Below, piece by piece: positions 1-7,480 of a DNA stretch of 12,776 nt. The notes under the pieces are model-generated. The model was not told where the DNA came from. It searched no databases and saw nothing but the letters and a program-made list of their open reading frames with translations. The DNA is from JBBDWJ01 sp040902925 (lineage in GTDB: Bacteria; Acidobacteriota; Terriglobia; Bryobacterales; UBA6623). Both the position numbers and the translations under genes were made by a program. The DNA lies in assembly GCA_040902925.1 (NCBI GenBank), contig JBBDWJ010000319.1, positions 1-12,776 of the forward strand, read 5' to 3'. The first letter of the stretch is position 1, and each line of letters starts with the position of its first letter.

Positions 1-1290
1 CGAGTATACGGCAACCCTGTTCTTTTGTCCATCTATTTGTTGGACACTACACTAGACCATCCCAACATTTGCACCGTTTACGAAGTCGGCGAGGCGGAGG
101 GACGCCCCTTTTTGGCGATGGCGTTTGTCGACGGCCAAACACTCTCGCAAAAAGTGCGCAACAACCCATTGAGCGTTCCCGAGTTCCTCGATCTGGCCAT
201 CCAGATCGGCGAAGGTCTCAAGGAAGCCCACGAGAAGGGCATCGTCCACCACGACATCAAGAGCTCCAACATTCTGGTCTCCACCAAGGGGCAGGCCAAG
301 CTGACGGACTTCGGCATCGCCGAAACCGAGCGGCCGGCTTCGGGCGTGCAGCGCATCGAGCCGTCGGGCACCGCCGCCTACATGGCGCCTGAGCGGGCTC
401 GCGGCCACAAGGGGGATAAGCGGTCCGATATCTGGTCCCTCGGGATCGTGCTCTACGAAATGATTACCGGACGCCTGCCGTTCCGTGGTGACTACGAAGC
501 GGCGGTGCTTTACGCGGTCGGCAACGATGACCCCGAGCCGGTCAATGCGCTTAACCCGCAAGCGCCCGAAGGCGTTGTTCAAGTCATTCACAAGGCGCTT
601 GAAAAGGAACCCAACGACCGCTACGACAGCGTGGCGGAGCTCGTTGACGACCTGCGAGCCATTCGCACGCGCCTCGACCACCCCACTTGGGACCGCATGG
701 TCTCGCCATTGGGAAAACGCGGCGCGCGCGGCGACGGCTCATCACGGGTCTGGCTGGGGTTCGCGGCCTTCCTGGCGCTCGGGGCTGCCCTGGCGTGGTG
801 GCAGCTTGGCCGGAACTCCCTCGATCCCCAGCGTCCGGCGGCATCTTCCGGAAGGCCCTCGATCGCCGTGCTGCCGCTGCAAGACCTCTCTCCGCAGCGC
901 GAGCAGGAGTTTTTTGCTGACGGCATGACCGAGGAGCTCATCACCAATCTGGCGAAGATTCGCGGCCTGCGCGTGATTTCCCGAACCTCGGTGATGCAAT
1001 ACAAGGGCGCGGCCACGCCGCTGCGTGAGATCGCCGCTGCTCTCAACGTCGCCTACGTCATCGAAGGCTCGGTGGTCCGCGACGGCGAGCGCGTGCGCAT
1101 CAGCGCCAAGCTGGTCGATCCCGCCAGCGAGCAGAACCTGTGGGCGGAAAGCTACGACCGGTCGCTTGAGGGCATCCTCGATCTGCAGCGCGAGGTGGCG
1201 CGCGCCATCGCCGCCGAGGTACGCGTCCAGCTCACCCCGGCCGAACAGGTCCGCTTGTCGGCCTCGCAAACCGTGAACACGCGCGTATGA
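1..1290 (+). CDS. Ser/Thr protein kinase with TolB-like domain (5' partial, frameshifted 3' end)
   Basis: This is the N-terminal part of a membrane-anchored Hanks-type Ser/Thr kinase. The frame is open to base 1, so the true start lies outside the window; a TTG at 25 is the first possible internal start and residues are numbered from it. Visible kinase motifs are the catalytic loop HHDIKSSN (75-82), DFG (95-97), APE (121-123), the SDIWSLG helix (134-140) and DRY near 199. The glycine-rich loop and ATP-binding lysine are not present. A hydrophobic segment at about 242-260 should cross the inner membrane. Residues 279-410 match the TolB N-terminal-like domain that follows kinases or adenylate cyclases in Acidobacteria (AVLPLQDLSP, then FADGMTEELI). 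The frame stops at TGA 1288-1290, exactly where this family normally continues into TPRs, and those follow in the next frame. Substrates are unknown. The family assignment is firm; activity is doubtful. Confidence 0.9.
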   Translation, partial: RVYGNPVLLSIYLLDTTLDHPNICTVYEVGEAEGRPFLAMAFVDGQTLSQKVRNNPLSVPEFLDLAIQIGEGLKEAHEKGIVHHDIKSSNILVSTKGQAKLTDFGIAETERPASGVQRIEPSGTAAYMAPERARGHKGDKRSDIWSLGIVLYEMITGRLPFRGDYEAAVLYAVGNDDPEPVNALNPQAPEGVVQVIHKALEKEPNDRYDSVAELVDDLRAIRTRLDHPTWDRMVSPLGKRGARGDGSSRVWLGFAAFLALGAALAWWQLGRNSLDPQRPAASSGRPSIAVLPLQDLSPQREQEFFADGMTEELITNLAKIRGLRVISRTSVMQYKGAATPLREIAAALNVAYVIEGSVVRDGERVRISAKLVDPASEQNLWAESYDRSLEGILDLQREVARAIAAEVRVQLTPAEQVRLSASQTVNTRV

Positions 1291-1291
1291 G
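1274..1291 (+). other. Frameshift joining the kinase/TolB and TPR halves
   Basis: Homology passes from frame 1 (ending ASQTVNTRV-stop) to frame 2 (starting TRAYENYLRGRY) within this short stretch. One surplus base, or equally a two-base loss, restores a continuous VN-x-RAYENYLRGRY reading. A two-base loss from AACCCACGCG, giving AACACGCG, would restore the VNPRAYE form that I recall as common in this family. The ACACGCGCG run is a simple-sequence context prone to indels. No slippery heptamer with a downstream structure was evident, so a mutation or assembly error is more likely than programmed frameshifting. Confidence 0.85.
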
Positions 1292-2230
1292 AATTACCTG
1301 CGGGGCCGCTACCTCGGAAATCGCCGCACCAAAGAGGCTTTGGAACAGGCTCTCGAATACTATCAGGCAGTGGTCGCAAACGATCCCGATTCGGGGCTCG
1401 GCTATTCCGGACTGGCGGATATCTACTCGCTGCAAGCGGTGCTCGGCATGGCGCCTCCCGAGGATGTCTGGCCGAAGGCCGAAACCGCCGCCACCCGCGC
1501 GCTCGAGATCGATGACACCCTGGCCGAAGCACACTCCGCTATGGGGCTGCTGTACTCGTTCTACAAGTGGAATTGGGAGCTGGCGGAACAGTCCTACCGC
1601 AAGGCGGTCGAGTTGAACCCAGGCGACGCCACCGCCCGGCAGCGCTACGCGGTGATGTTGTCGCGGCTCGGGCGCCACCGGGAAGCAATCAACGAGATGG
1701 AGCAAGCCCGCGAGCTCGACCCGCTGTCGCTGACGATCACCAACGCCGTGGCGGTGACCCACTATATGGCCCGCCGCTACGACGACGCCATCACCCAGCT
1801 CGAGAAAAACCGCGCTCTTTCACCGACCTACTACCGAACCTACTGGAACCTGGGGCGATGTTATCTTCAGAAAAAACAGTACCAGCCGGCGATTGCCGCG
1901 TTGCAGCAAGCCCGCGAGCTTTCCGAGAACAATTCCTTCATGGTCGCCGCGCTCGCGCACGCTTACGCGTTGGCGGGGCAGAACCAGCAGGCCTGGCAGC
2001 TACTCTCCGAGCTGCTGGAGACCTCGAAGAAAGAATACGTTTCATCAATGAGCATCGCTCTGGTGCACATCGGCTTGGGAGAGAATCAAGCCGCCTTGAC
2101 CTGGATCGAAAAGGCGTTGGGCGAGCAAGCCGGCTTGTTGGTGTGGCTGAAGGTCGATCCTGAATTCGACCCGCTACGCCCCGATCCCCGCTTTCAGCAG
2201 ATCCTGACGAAGGTGGGCCTGGGCGACTGA
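1277..2230 (+). CDS. TPR C-terminal half of the same kinase, in the shifted frame
   Basis: This frame opens after a TGA at 1274-1276. The first codons read TRAYENYLRGRYLGNRRT, the usual junction between the TolB-like domain and the TPRs in this family, which shows it is the severed continuation of the upstream kinase. The first start-like codon is TTG 1340, with no ribosome binding site, so independent translation is unlikely. Numbered from that TTG (296 residues), about six TPR-like helical pairs run from residue 61 to 260, including AEQSYRKAVELNP, EAINEMEQARELDP and DDAITQLEKNRALSP. They should form a protein-binding superhelix outside the inner membrane. The C-terminus carries KVDPEFDPLRPDPRFQQIL, a typical last segment of this family, so the 3' end is intact. 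It could be a pseudogene half or the product of a sequencing error. Confidence 0.85.
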   Translation, partial: TRAYENYLRGRYLGNRRTKEALEQALEYYQAVVANDPDSGLGYSGLADIYSLQAVLGMAPPEDVWPKAETAATRALEIDDTLAEAHSAMGLLYSFYKWNWELAEQSYRKAVELNPGDATARQRYAVMLSRLGRHREAINEMEQARELDPLSLTITNAVAVTHYMARRYDDAITQLEKNRALSPTYYRTYWNLGRCYLQKKQYQPAIAALQQARELSENNSFMVAALAHAYALAGQNQQAWQLLSELLETSKKEYVSSMSIALVHIGLGENQAALTWIEKALGEQAGLLVWLKVDPEFDPLRPDPRFQQILTKVGLGD

Positions 2231-2234
2231 AGAA

Positions 2235-2262
2235 TCCGAGCCGCGCGGGTGAGCAAGCTCAA
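2235..2262 (+). repeat. Interspersed GC-rich repeat, copy A
   Basis: The core TCCGAGCCGCGCGGGTGAG (2235-2253), followed by CAAGC, begins five bases after the kinase stop. It matches copy B (11957-11975) at 18 of 19 bases. From memory, GAGCCGCGxxxGTGAGxxAGCGG-type elements are common between genes in Solibacter-like acidobacteria and behave like REP elements. The role is unknown; a transcript-end or nucleoid-binding role is only a guess. Confidence 0.7.
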
Positions 2263-2288
2263 GTCCACGCATCCGGCTGCCTGCTACC

Positions 2289-3467
2289 ATGGGCATGAAC
2301 ATGCACGATTCCATCTGGTTCAAGACGATTGACGCGGCCGACCAAGAAGTTCTGCGCGCCTCCGACCCGCTGCCGAAAAGCGCCGGCGTTGTCATCGTCG
2401 GGTCGGGCCTCATCGGGTTGGCGATCGCCTACTACCTCACCGAAGCCGGCCGCAAAGACCTCTGCGTCATCGACCGCGGCCTGGCGCTTGGCGAGGCCAG
2501 TGGAGCCAATGCCGGTGGCCTGTGGTTCGCGCAGCAAAGCCCGGAGTTGGGGCCCGTTTCGTCTCTTTCCAAAACAAGCAGCAGCCTCTATGACGCGCTC
2601 GGATCGCGGTTCGCGTTCGACCTGGAGCGCTGCGGGCTGTTGGATCTGCTCTTCGCGGAATCTGCCGATGCCGGCAGTCAGCTCACGGCGGTTCGCGACG
2701 CCGGGTTCCGCGTCGAAAAACTCGGCGGCAAGGAAACACGATCGCTCGAGCCGGGGCTCGGCGTCACTCCGGCCGGCGCGTTTTACTATCCCGATGAAGG
2801 CCACGTGCACCCCGCGAAGCTGGGCGCGGCGTGGGTGCGGCATCTGCGTTCGCTCGGCGTGCCGATCTGTTTGAATTGCGAAGTCGGGCGCTTGCAACCA
2901 AAGGTCGAAACCACCCAGGGAAGTGTCGACGCGGATGCGCTGGTCATCGCCAGCGGCGCCTGGACCCCGCTCGTCACGCGCGTGCTTGGCTGGCAGCCCC
3001 CTATCAAGCCGATCCGCGGCACGCTGCTCGCGCTCGAACCCATGCCGAAGACTTTGCACCACACGCTGAATGGCGAGACGTATTATTTTTCGCAGTTGCC
3101 CGCGGGGCCGGTCATCGGCGGAGGCTCCGTTGACGACGTCGGTTTCGAGCAAGGTGTCGAGCAAGACACGCTGGCCGGCATCAGAGCGGAAATGAGCCGG
3201 CTGATTCCGGCTACCGCGACCCGTTCCACGGCCTACGCATGGTCGGGCTTCCGCCCCTTCATCGAAGATCTGAAGCCTGTGATCGGCCGCGTGCCGGGCC
3301 ACGAAGGCGTGTTCGTCGCCGCGGGCCACTTCAAAAAAGGAGTCATGATGGCGCCGGTGACGGGAAAGATCATCGCCGACTTGATCACCCAAGGCAAGAC
3401 AGAACTGAACATCGCCGCGCTTGACCCCGGCCGCTTCCAGCCGGTGCGTGAGCCTGCGGAAGCTTGA
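2289..3467 (+). CDS. FAD-dependent oxidoreductase, DAO (D-amino acid/glycine oxidase-like) family
   Basis: The product is a 392-residue flavoprotein probably oxidising an amine or hydroxy-acid substrate. An N-terminal Rossmann fold shows VVIVGSGLIG (34-43) with GxGxxG, and an acidic residue (D52 in VIDRG) that should bind the FAD ribose. It is followed by GEASGANAGGLW (58-69), the flavin-contacting segment of the DAO family. The C-terminal signature GFRPFIEDLKPVIGRVP, then AAGHFKKGVMMAP and TGKIIADL, closes the FAD site. Length fits ThiO, SoxB or hydroxyglutarate-oxidase relatives, but nothing seen identifies the substrate. There is no signal peptide, so it should be cytoplasmic. Three in-frame ATGs (2289, 2295, 2301) lie close together with no clear Shine-Dalgarno sequence, so the exact start is uncertain. 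It follows the kinase by 58 bp that contain a repeat, and no thi genes are nearby. The family call is strong. Confidence 0.9.
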   Translation: MGMNMHDSIWFKTIDAADQEVLRASDPLPKSAGVVIVGSGLIGLAIAYYLTEAGRKDLCVIDRGLALGEASGANAGGLWFAQQSPELGPVSSLSKTSSSLYDALGSRFAFDLERCGLLDLLFAESADAGSQLTAVRDAGFRVEKLGGKETRSLEPGLGVTPAGAFYYPDEGHVHPAKLGAAWVRHLRSLGVPICLNCEVGRLQPKVETTQGSVDADALVIASGAWTPLVTRVLGWQPPIKPIRGTLLALEPMPKTLHHTLNGETYYFSQLPAGPVIGGGSVDDVGFEQGVEQDTLAGIRAEMSRLIPATATRSTAYAWSGFRPFIEDLKPVIGRVPGHEGVFVAAGHFKKGVMMAPVTGKIIADLITQGKTELNIAALDPGRFQPVREPAEA

Positions 3468-3500
3468 ACCTGGGGCAATGCCTGTGGAAGAGTGACCGGC

Positions 3501-3519
3501 AGCCCGTAGCGTGAGCTCC
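3501..3519 (+). repeat. Possible degenerate interspersed repeat, copy C
   Basis: AGCCCGTAGCGTGAGCTCC resembles the AGCCGCGCGCGTGAG core of copies A and B, but with several differences and a one-base gap. It lies 34 bp after the stop of the flavoprotein gene, a position like that of the other copies. The match is weak and may be chance. Confidence 0.3.
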
Positions 3520-3541
3520 TAAGTTTGCGGCGAACTCGAAT

Positions 3542-3579
3542 TCACTCCCAGGACTCACTCCAAAAACCTCACTCCAAAA
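3542..3579 (-). repeat. Short tandem repeat over the NHL gene stop codon
   Basis: On the minus strand, GGAGTGA occurs three times at 13-14 bp spacing (plus-strand TCACTCC at 3542, 3555 and 3569). The two copies nearest the gene share 11 bases (TTTTGGAGTGA), including the stop codon. It looks like a small slippage duplication of the 3' end of the NHL gene that leaves spare in-phase copies of the last codons. Confidence 0.6.
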
Positions 3580-4645
3580 CGCGCACTCGATGGTTCTCAC
3601 TATCGCCGATGTAAACCCGGTCGTCGCTATCGACAAAAATGCCATGAGGCCGCGCCAAGCCGCACTGCAAAGGATCCCCATCGGGTCCATCGTGAACGCT
3701 GCCATCGCCGGCCACGGTGCTAATCACGCCTGACCGTAAATCGATCCGCCGGATCGTATGGCTCTCTGTGTCGGCGATATAAACGCCGCCATCGGGGCCG
3801 ACCTCGATGCCTTTCGGTCCCGACAGTTTCGCCGTTTTCGCGGGACCGCCCTCGCCTGAATAGCCCAGCTCACCCGTTCCAGCGATGTGGTGGAGCGTAA
3901 GCTTCGCCATATCGATTCGAAAAACCATGTTTCCCTCGCGCAGAGCCAGAAACATGTCCCCGTTGCGATCAAAAGCAATCGCCCGAGGTCCGTTCAGGGG
4001 AGTGCCGCGAACCGGTGACCCGTCGGGAGTCACCGCCTTTTCGCCGATGCCTGCAAAAGTTTCGACCGTGCCCGCCGCGAGATTCACACGGCGTACGCGA
4101 TGATTTCCGATATCGGCGACAAACAAAAACCCCTTCCCGTCGAGAGCAATACTGTGGGGCTGGCGAAACTGCGCCTGCTTCGCCGGGCCGCCATCGCCTG
4201 AGAAACCCGGCTCCCCCGTTCCAGCTACGGTGCTGATGATACGAGTCTTCGAGTCGACGCGTCGCACGAGGTGGTTTCGCATTTCGACAAAGAACATGTT
4301 GCCGTCCGAGTCAAAGCGCACCTCGTAGGGTTCGTTCAGTTTCGCTTCGAGCGCCGGACCGCCATCCCCCGAATAGCCGGGTTCACCGTTTCCGGCTACT
4401 GTCGAGATGACGCCCGTCTTCATGTCGAGCCGCCGGATGCGATGGCCATCCTCTTCGCAGATGTAGAGCGCGCCGTCAGGGCCGAGCGTCAAACCGTAAG
4501 GATTCGCTACTTGAGCCTTTGTGCCCTGGCCGCCGTCGCCCGAATACCCGCTTTGCCCGGTGCCCGCGATCGTGCGAATCGTTTTGCCCGCTGCGGCTGT
4601 AAGCAGCAAAGTGGCTGCAAGCCCCGCCAATAGTACTCGGCGCAT
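3569..4645 (-). CDS. Secreted NHL-repeat six-bladed beta-propeller protein
   Basis: The 358-residue product begins with a Sec signal peptide: MRR, a hydrophobic stretch at 4-18, and a TAAAG cleavage region near 19-20. The rest is six NHL blades starting near residues 22, 79, 136, 194, 251 and 307. Most begin with IxTVAGxGExGxSGDGG and continue to a PxGIxxxxDGxxYIADxxxHxIRRID core. Blade 4 is the most divergent (FAGIGEKAVTPDGSP). The propeller closes with DRVYIGDSENHRVRVLE. Such proteins are very numerous in Bryobacter/Solibacter genomes. They are thought to bind ligands outside the cytoplasm, and no catalytic residue set is recognisable. The ATG at 4645 is preceded by GGAGG with an 8-base spacer, so the start is secure. 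It is transcribed divergently from addB and convergently with the flavoprotein gene, so it is a single-gene unit. Confidence 0.95.
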   Translation of the reverse strand: MRRVLLAGLAATLLLTAAAGKTIRTIAGTGQSGYSGDGGQGTKAQVANPYGLTLGPDGALYICEEDGHRIRRLDMKTGVISTVAGNGEPGYSGDGGPALEAKLNEPYEVRFDSDGNMFFVEMRNHLVRRVDSKTRIISTVAGTGEPGFSGDGGPAKQAQFRQPHSIALDGKGFLFVADIGNHRVRRVNLAAGTVETFAGIGEKAVTPDGSPVRGTPLNGPRAIAFDRNGDMFLALREGNMVFRIDMAKLTLHHIAGTGELGYSGEGGPAKTAKLSGPKGIEVGPDGGVYIADTESHTIRRIDLRSGVISTVAGDGSVHDGPDGDPLQCGLARPHGIFVDSDDRVYIGDSENHRVRVLE

Positions 4646-4653
4646 CAGATTTT

Positions 4654-4658
4654 CCTCC
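4654..4658 (-). promoter_or_regulatory. Shine-Dalgarno of the NHL gene
   Basis: Read on the minus strand, TGGGAGGAAA contains a full GGAGG eight bases before the ATG at 4645. It fixes the start of the NHL protein and contrasts with addB on the other side, which lacks such a site. Confidence 0.85.
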
Positions 4659-4681
4659 CAGGCGAATCGAAAGACTCACCC

Positions 4682-4690
4682 GGTATAGCA
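4682..4690 (-). promoter_or_regulatory. Candidate extended -10 promoter for the NHL gene
   Basis: The minus strand reads TGCTATACC, an extended -10 (TGn plus TATACC). It would place the transcription start near 4675, giving a leader of about 30 bases that includes the GGAGG site. A -35 match is weak (TTTCCG at 18-base spacing). This is inference from sequence only. Confidence 0.45.
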
Positions 4691-4795
4691 CGAAAGGCAC
4701 CAGCCGGAAACCCGCCACAGATGCAGTCTTTGGTCTAATTACTAGAAGGGCTCGCTTCGGCGATAGCGATCCGAGACTCCGAAACCACCGAAACC

Positions 4796-7480
4796 ATGCT
4801 GTTAATCGGCCCCCCTGGAAGCGGCAAAACGCATTTTGCGCTCGCGGCGCTCGAGCGAGCGCTGCAGGAGCGAAGGGCTCCGCAAGTGCGTTTGGTCGTG
4901 CCCACGGCCAGCATGGCGCAGCACCTGACGCACATTCTGGCGCGGCGCGGCCGCGTGGTGCCGGGCGAGCTGATTCAGACCCTCGCTGATTTCGTTGCGC
5001 ATTTCACTCCCGATTTGACCGAGCCTACGGTTGCCCTCGAGTCTTATTTGCTCCAGAAGGCCATCGCGTCGGCCGGCCCAAGCCAATTCGGAGAACTCGC
5101 CGCCGCTCGCGGTTTGAAGTCAAAACTCGCGTCAGTCATCGCGGAGTTTCAGGCCGCCGCGTCGAGTGCCGCAACGATACAAGCGCATCTGCGCACGCCG
5201 CAGCAGATCGCCTTTGGCGCGGTTTTAAGCGAATACGAGACGCTGCTCGACCAGCGCGGGCTCGTCTCTCGCAACGAGCGGTTGCTGCGCGCGGCGAATG
5301 AAATCCGACGACAACGGTTAGATCCGGTTCGCGAGCTGTATTTCGACGGCTTTTTAAACTTTTCTCAAGGTGAAAAAGAGTTGATCGAAGCCGCTTCGGA
5401 AACGGCTGAAACTGCGGTGGTCACATGGCCGCAAGACATCGATCATCCGTTCCGAAAAATGACGGAACGGAGACTCGAAGTCAGGTTCCGTCCGCAGACA
5501 ACGCCTGCCGTTGTCAGCGCCGCCTCGCCGCAAAACGAAATCGAAGAGATCGCCAGGCTGATTCTGGAGACGGGCCGTCCGTATCGCGACTTTCTGCTGA
5601 TCGTGCGTTCGCTGGAAGTCTACGCGCCGCTGATTCAGTCGATTTTCGAACGCTTCGGCGTGCCGTTTCGCTTGCGCGCGCCTAGGCCCCTGTCGCAGCA
5701 TGGCGCCATCCGCTTTTTGAGCGGGCTGCTTGGGGCCGCCGCGGAAGGTTTCCCCGGCGCGAAGACCTTGGAGACTCTGCGCCAGCCCTATTCTCCCATC
5801 GGCCTCTTCCCGCAAACCGACATCTTCGATTTCAGAGTCCAGGAAAGACTCCCGAATCACGGGCTGCCTTTTTTACTCGAGCAGGCCGAGGATCTCGATC
5901 ACGTTCGAGACTGTCTCGAACGTTTAGGCGGCCTCAGGGAATGGGGCAGGGAATCAGCCTCACCGAGCCAATGGGGCGAGCGGTGCCGCGCGCTGCGGCT
6001 CGAATGGCTGCGTTTGCCGGAGGTCCACGATCGCATCGAAAGAACGCAAGCCCTGGAACTCCGCGAGTTGGCGCGCGCGTTGCGGCAATTTGACGACGCC
6101 GCCGTTGAGGCCGCCGATCTACTGAGCCCTTCCGGATACGAGGTCTGCTCGCTTGCTGACTACCTTGCCGTGCTCGATGACGTGCTGCTGGAAACCGCGC
6201 TGCGAACTGCCGATCAGCGCCACGACGTCGTCAACGTAGTCACGGTATTCGAAGCCAGGCAGTGGGAGATCCCGATCGCCTTCGTTTGTGGCCTCGTCGA
6301 GCGGCAGTTCCCCCGCTACTATCCCCAAGATCTCTTCTTCCCCGATGAGGACCGCCGTCGCTTGCGAAAACAGGGGTTTCAACTGCGAACAAGCGGTGAG
6401 CGCGAAAGGGAAGAGCGCTTTCTCTACGACATCGCCACAACCCGAGCCACCGAAAAACTCGTGCTGACACACGCCCGCCGCGACGAACGTGAACAACCGC
6501 TGCTGCGGTCGTTTCTGCTGCCGGCCGACTACAACAACGACCGCCCCACGGCGCCGGTGCGCGTCCGCGAGCAAGCGGCGTCATTTGACCCCAAGAAACC
6601 GCCGGCACTCAAGCACCCCGAACTGTTGCAGGAAATTCTCGCCCGCCACGCGAGCTTCAGCCCGTCTTCGCTCGAAACCTACCTGCAATGCCCGTTTCAG
6701 TTCTTCGCGGGCAAGACGCTGCGCCTCAAAGGTCCGCCGGACGACCCTGAGCGCCGTCTCGATCCGCTCGTGGTCGGCTCGATCATTCACCGCGCCATCG
6801 CTAACTGGAGTGCGACCCCCGACCAGCCGATCGACCGCGCTCTCGACGCCGTGCTCGACGAGACGCTCGAGACCCGCTCGATCCGTAAAAGCTTCCACAC
6901 CGAGATGCTGCGTTACAACCTGCGTACCGATCTGGCGCGGTTCGTCAGCGAAACTCTGTCGCGGCCGCTTGGCGACCCGGCCGGGCAGAAGCGCGAAGCC
7001 GAGGTGCGCTACGTCATCGACGACACCGAGCAGCTTTTCATCAACGGGCGCATCGATCGCTACGACGTCTTCGGCGACAATTTTGGCCTGATCGTCGACT
7101 ACAAGTATTCGAGCGAGAACCGCGTCGAAACGATCGTCAAAGAGCATGGCCAGGGAATGCGCTTACAGGCGCCGCTCTATCTGCTCGGCCTGGAGCGGAA
7201 TCTGGGCATCCGTCCTGCCGGCATGCGTTTTTGGGGCCTGCGCCGCAAGACGACGGTGATGGGCTGGGTGGTCGACGGCCTGTTCCCGAAAGATCAACTG
7301 CTTACCGGAGACGAGGCCCTGAGCGCGGAACAGTTCCAGGAAAAACTCGACCGCGCGGTGCAAACAGCGCTCCAAGCCATTCGGGAGATCCGCGCCGGGC
7401 GCATCGAAGTCGAGCCCGTGGATCGCGGATTCTGCAGCCGCTTCTGCGATTTCCGCGCTGTCTGCCGGGTGGAATTGTGA
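4796..7480 (+). CDS. addB: AddB-like ATP-dependent helicase/nuclease subunit B
   Basis: This 894-residue protein should be the AddB subunit of the AddAB double-strand-break resection enzyme. It starts with a Walker A motif (GPPGSGKT, residues 5-12), then an inactivated UvrD-like core including VVTVFEARQWEIP, VCGLVERQFPRY and YDIATTRATEKLVLTHARR. The C-terminal third is a PD-(D/E)XK nuclease: H665 (GSIIHRAI), D754 (GRIDR), D768 and K770 (DYK), Q791 and Y795 (LQAPLY). Four cysteines, C632 (LQCPFQFF) and C880, C884, C890 near the C-terminus, match the iron-sulfur staple of AddB nucleases, with a CX3CX5C tail. It is shorter than Bacillus AddB (about 1,170 residues). ATG 4796 has no Shine-Dalgarno sequence; the frame is open upstream to TAA 4736 but has no ordinary start codon there. 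Its end overlaps addA by four bases, so the two are surely co-translated. Confidence 0.9.
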   Translation: MLLIGPPGSGKTHFALAALERALQERRAPQVRLVVPTASMAQHLTHILARRGRVVPGELIQTLADFVAHFTPDLTEPTVALESYLLQKAIASAGPSQFGELAAARGLKSKLASVIAEFQAAASSAATIQAHLRTPQQIAFGAVLSEYETLLDQRGLVSRNERLLRAANEIRRQRLDPVRELYFDGFLNFSQGEKELIEAASETAETAVVTWPQDIDHPFRKMTERRLEVRFRPQTTPAVVSAASPQNEIEEIARLILETGRPYRDFLLIVRSLEVYAPLIQSIFERFGVPFRLRAPRPLSQHGAIRFLSGLLGAAAEGFPGAKTLETLRQPYSPIGLFPQTDIFDFRVQERLPNHGLPFLLEQAEDLDHVRDCLERLGGLREWGRESASPSQWGERCRALRLEWLRLPEVHDRIERTQALELRELARALRQFDDAAVEAADLLSPSGYEVCSLADYLAVLDDVLLETALRTADQRHDVVNVVTVFEARQWEIPIAFVCGLVERQFPRYYPQDLFFPDEDRRRLRKQGFQLRTSGEREREERFLYDIATTRATEKLVLTHARRDEREQPLLRSFLLPADYNNDRPTAPVRVREQAASFDPKKPPALKHPELLQEILARHASFSPSSLETYLQCPFQFFAGKTLRLKGPPDDPERRLDPLVVGSIIHRAIANWSATPDQPIDRALDAVLDETLETRSIRKSFHTEMLRYNLRTDLARFVSETLSRPLGDPAGQKREAEVRYVIDDTEQLFINGRIDRYDVFGDNFGLIVDYKYSSENRVETIVKEHGQGMRLQAPLYLLGLERNLGIRPAGMRFWGLRRKTTVMGWVVDGLFPKDQLLTGDEALSAEQFQEKLDRAVQTALQAIREIRAGRIEVEPVDRGFCSRFCDFRAVCRVEL

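Noticed and set aside
1274..1291. Programmed ribosomal frameshifting in the kinase gene
   Set aside because: No slippery heptamer, internal Shine-Dalgarno or downstream stem was seen; mutation or indel error is simpler.
2259..3392. Long open frame (377 codons) on the minus strand, antisense to the flavoprotein gene
   Set aside because: It lies entirely opposite a gene with strong FAD-binding motifs, its translation has no recognisable domain, and it is rich in Arg/Ala as expected of a GC-rich shadow.
2289..3467. Naming the flavoprotein ThiO (glycine oxidase)
   Set aside because: The fold motifs fit, but no thiamine genes are nearby and substrate-determining residues cannot be judged from this sequence.
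7231..7476. A longer N-terminus for AddA
   Set aside because: These codons only overlap the addB nuclease end in another frame and read as Arg/Pro-rich junk. GTG 7477 gives the conserved AddA start and a GTGA overlap.
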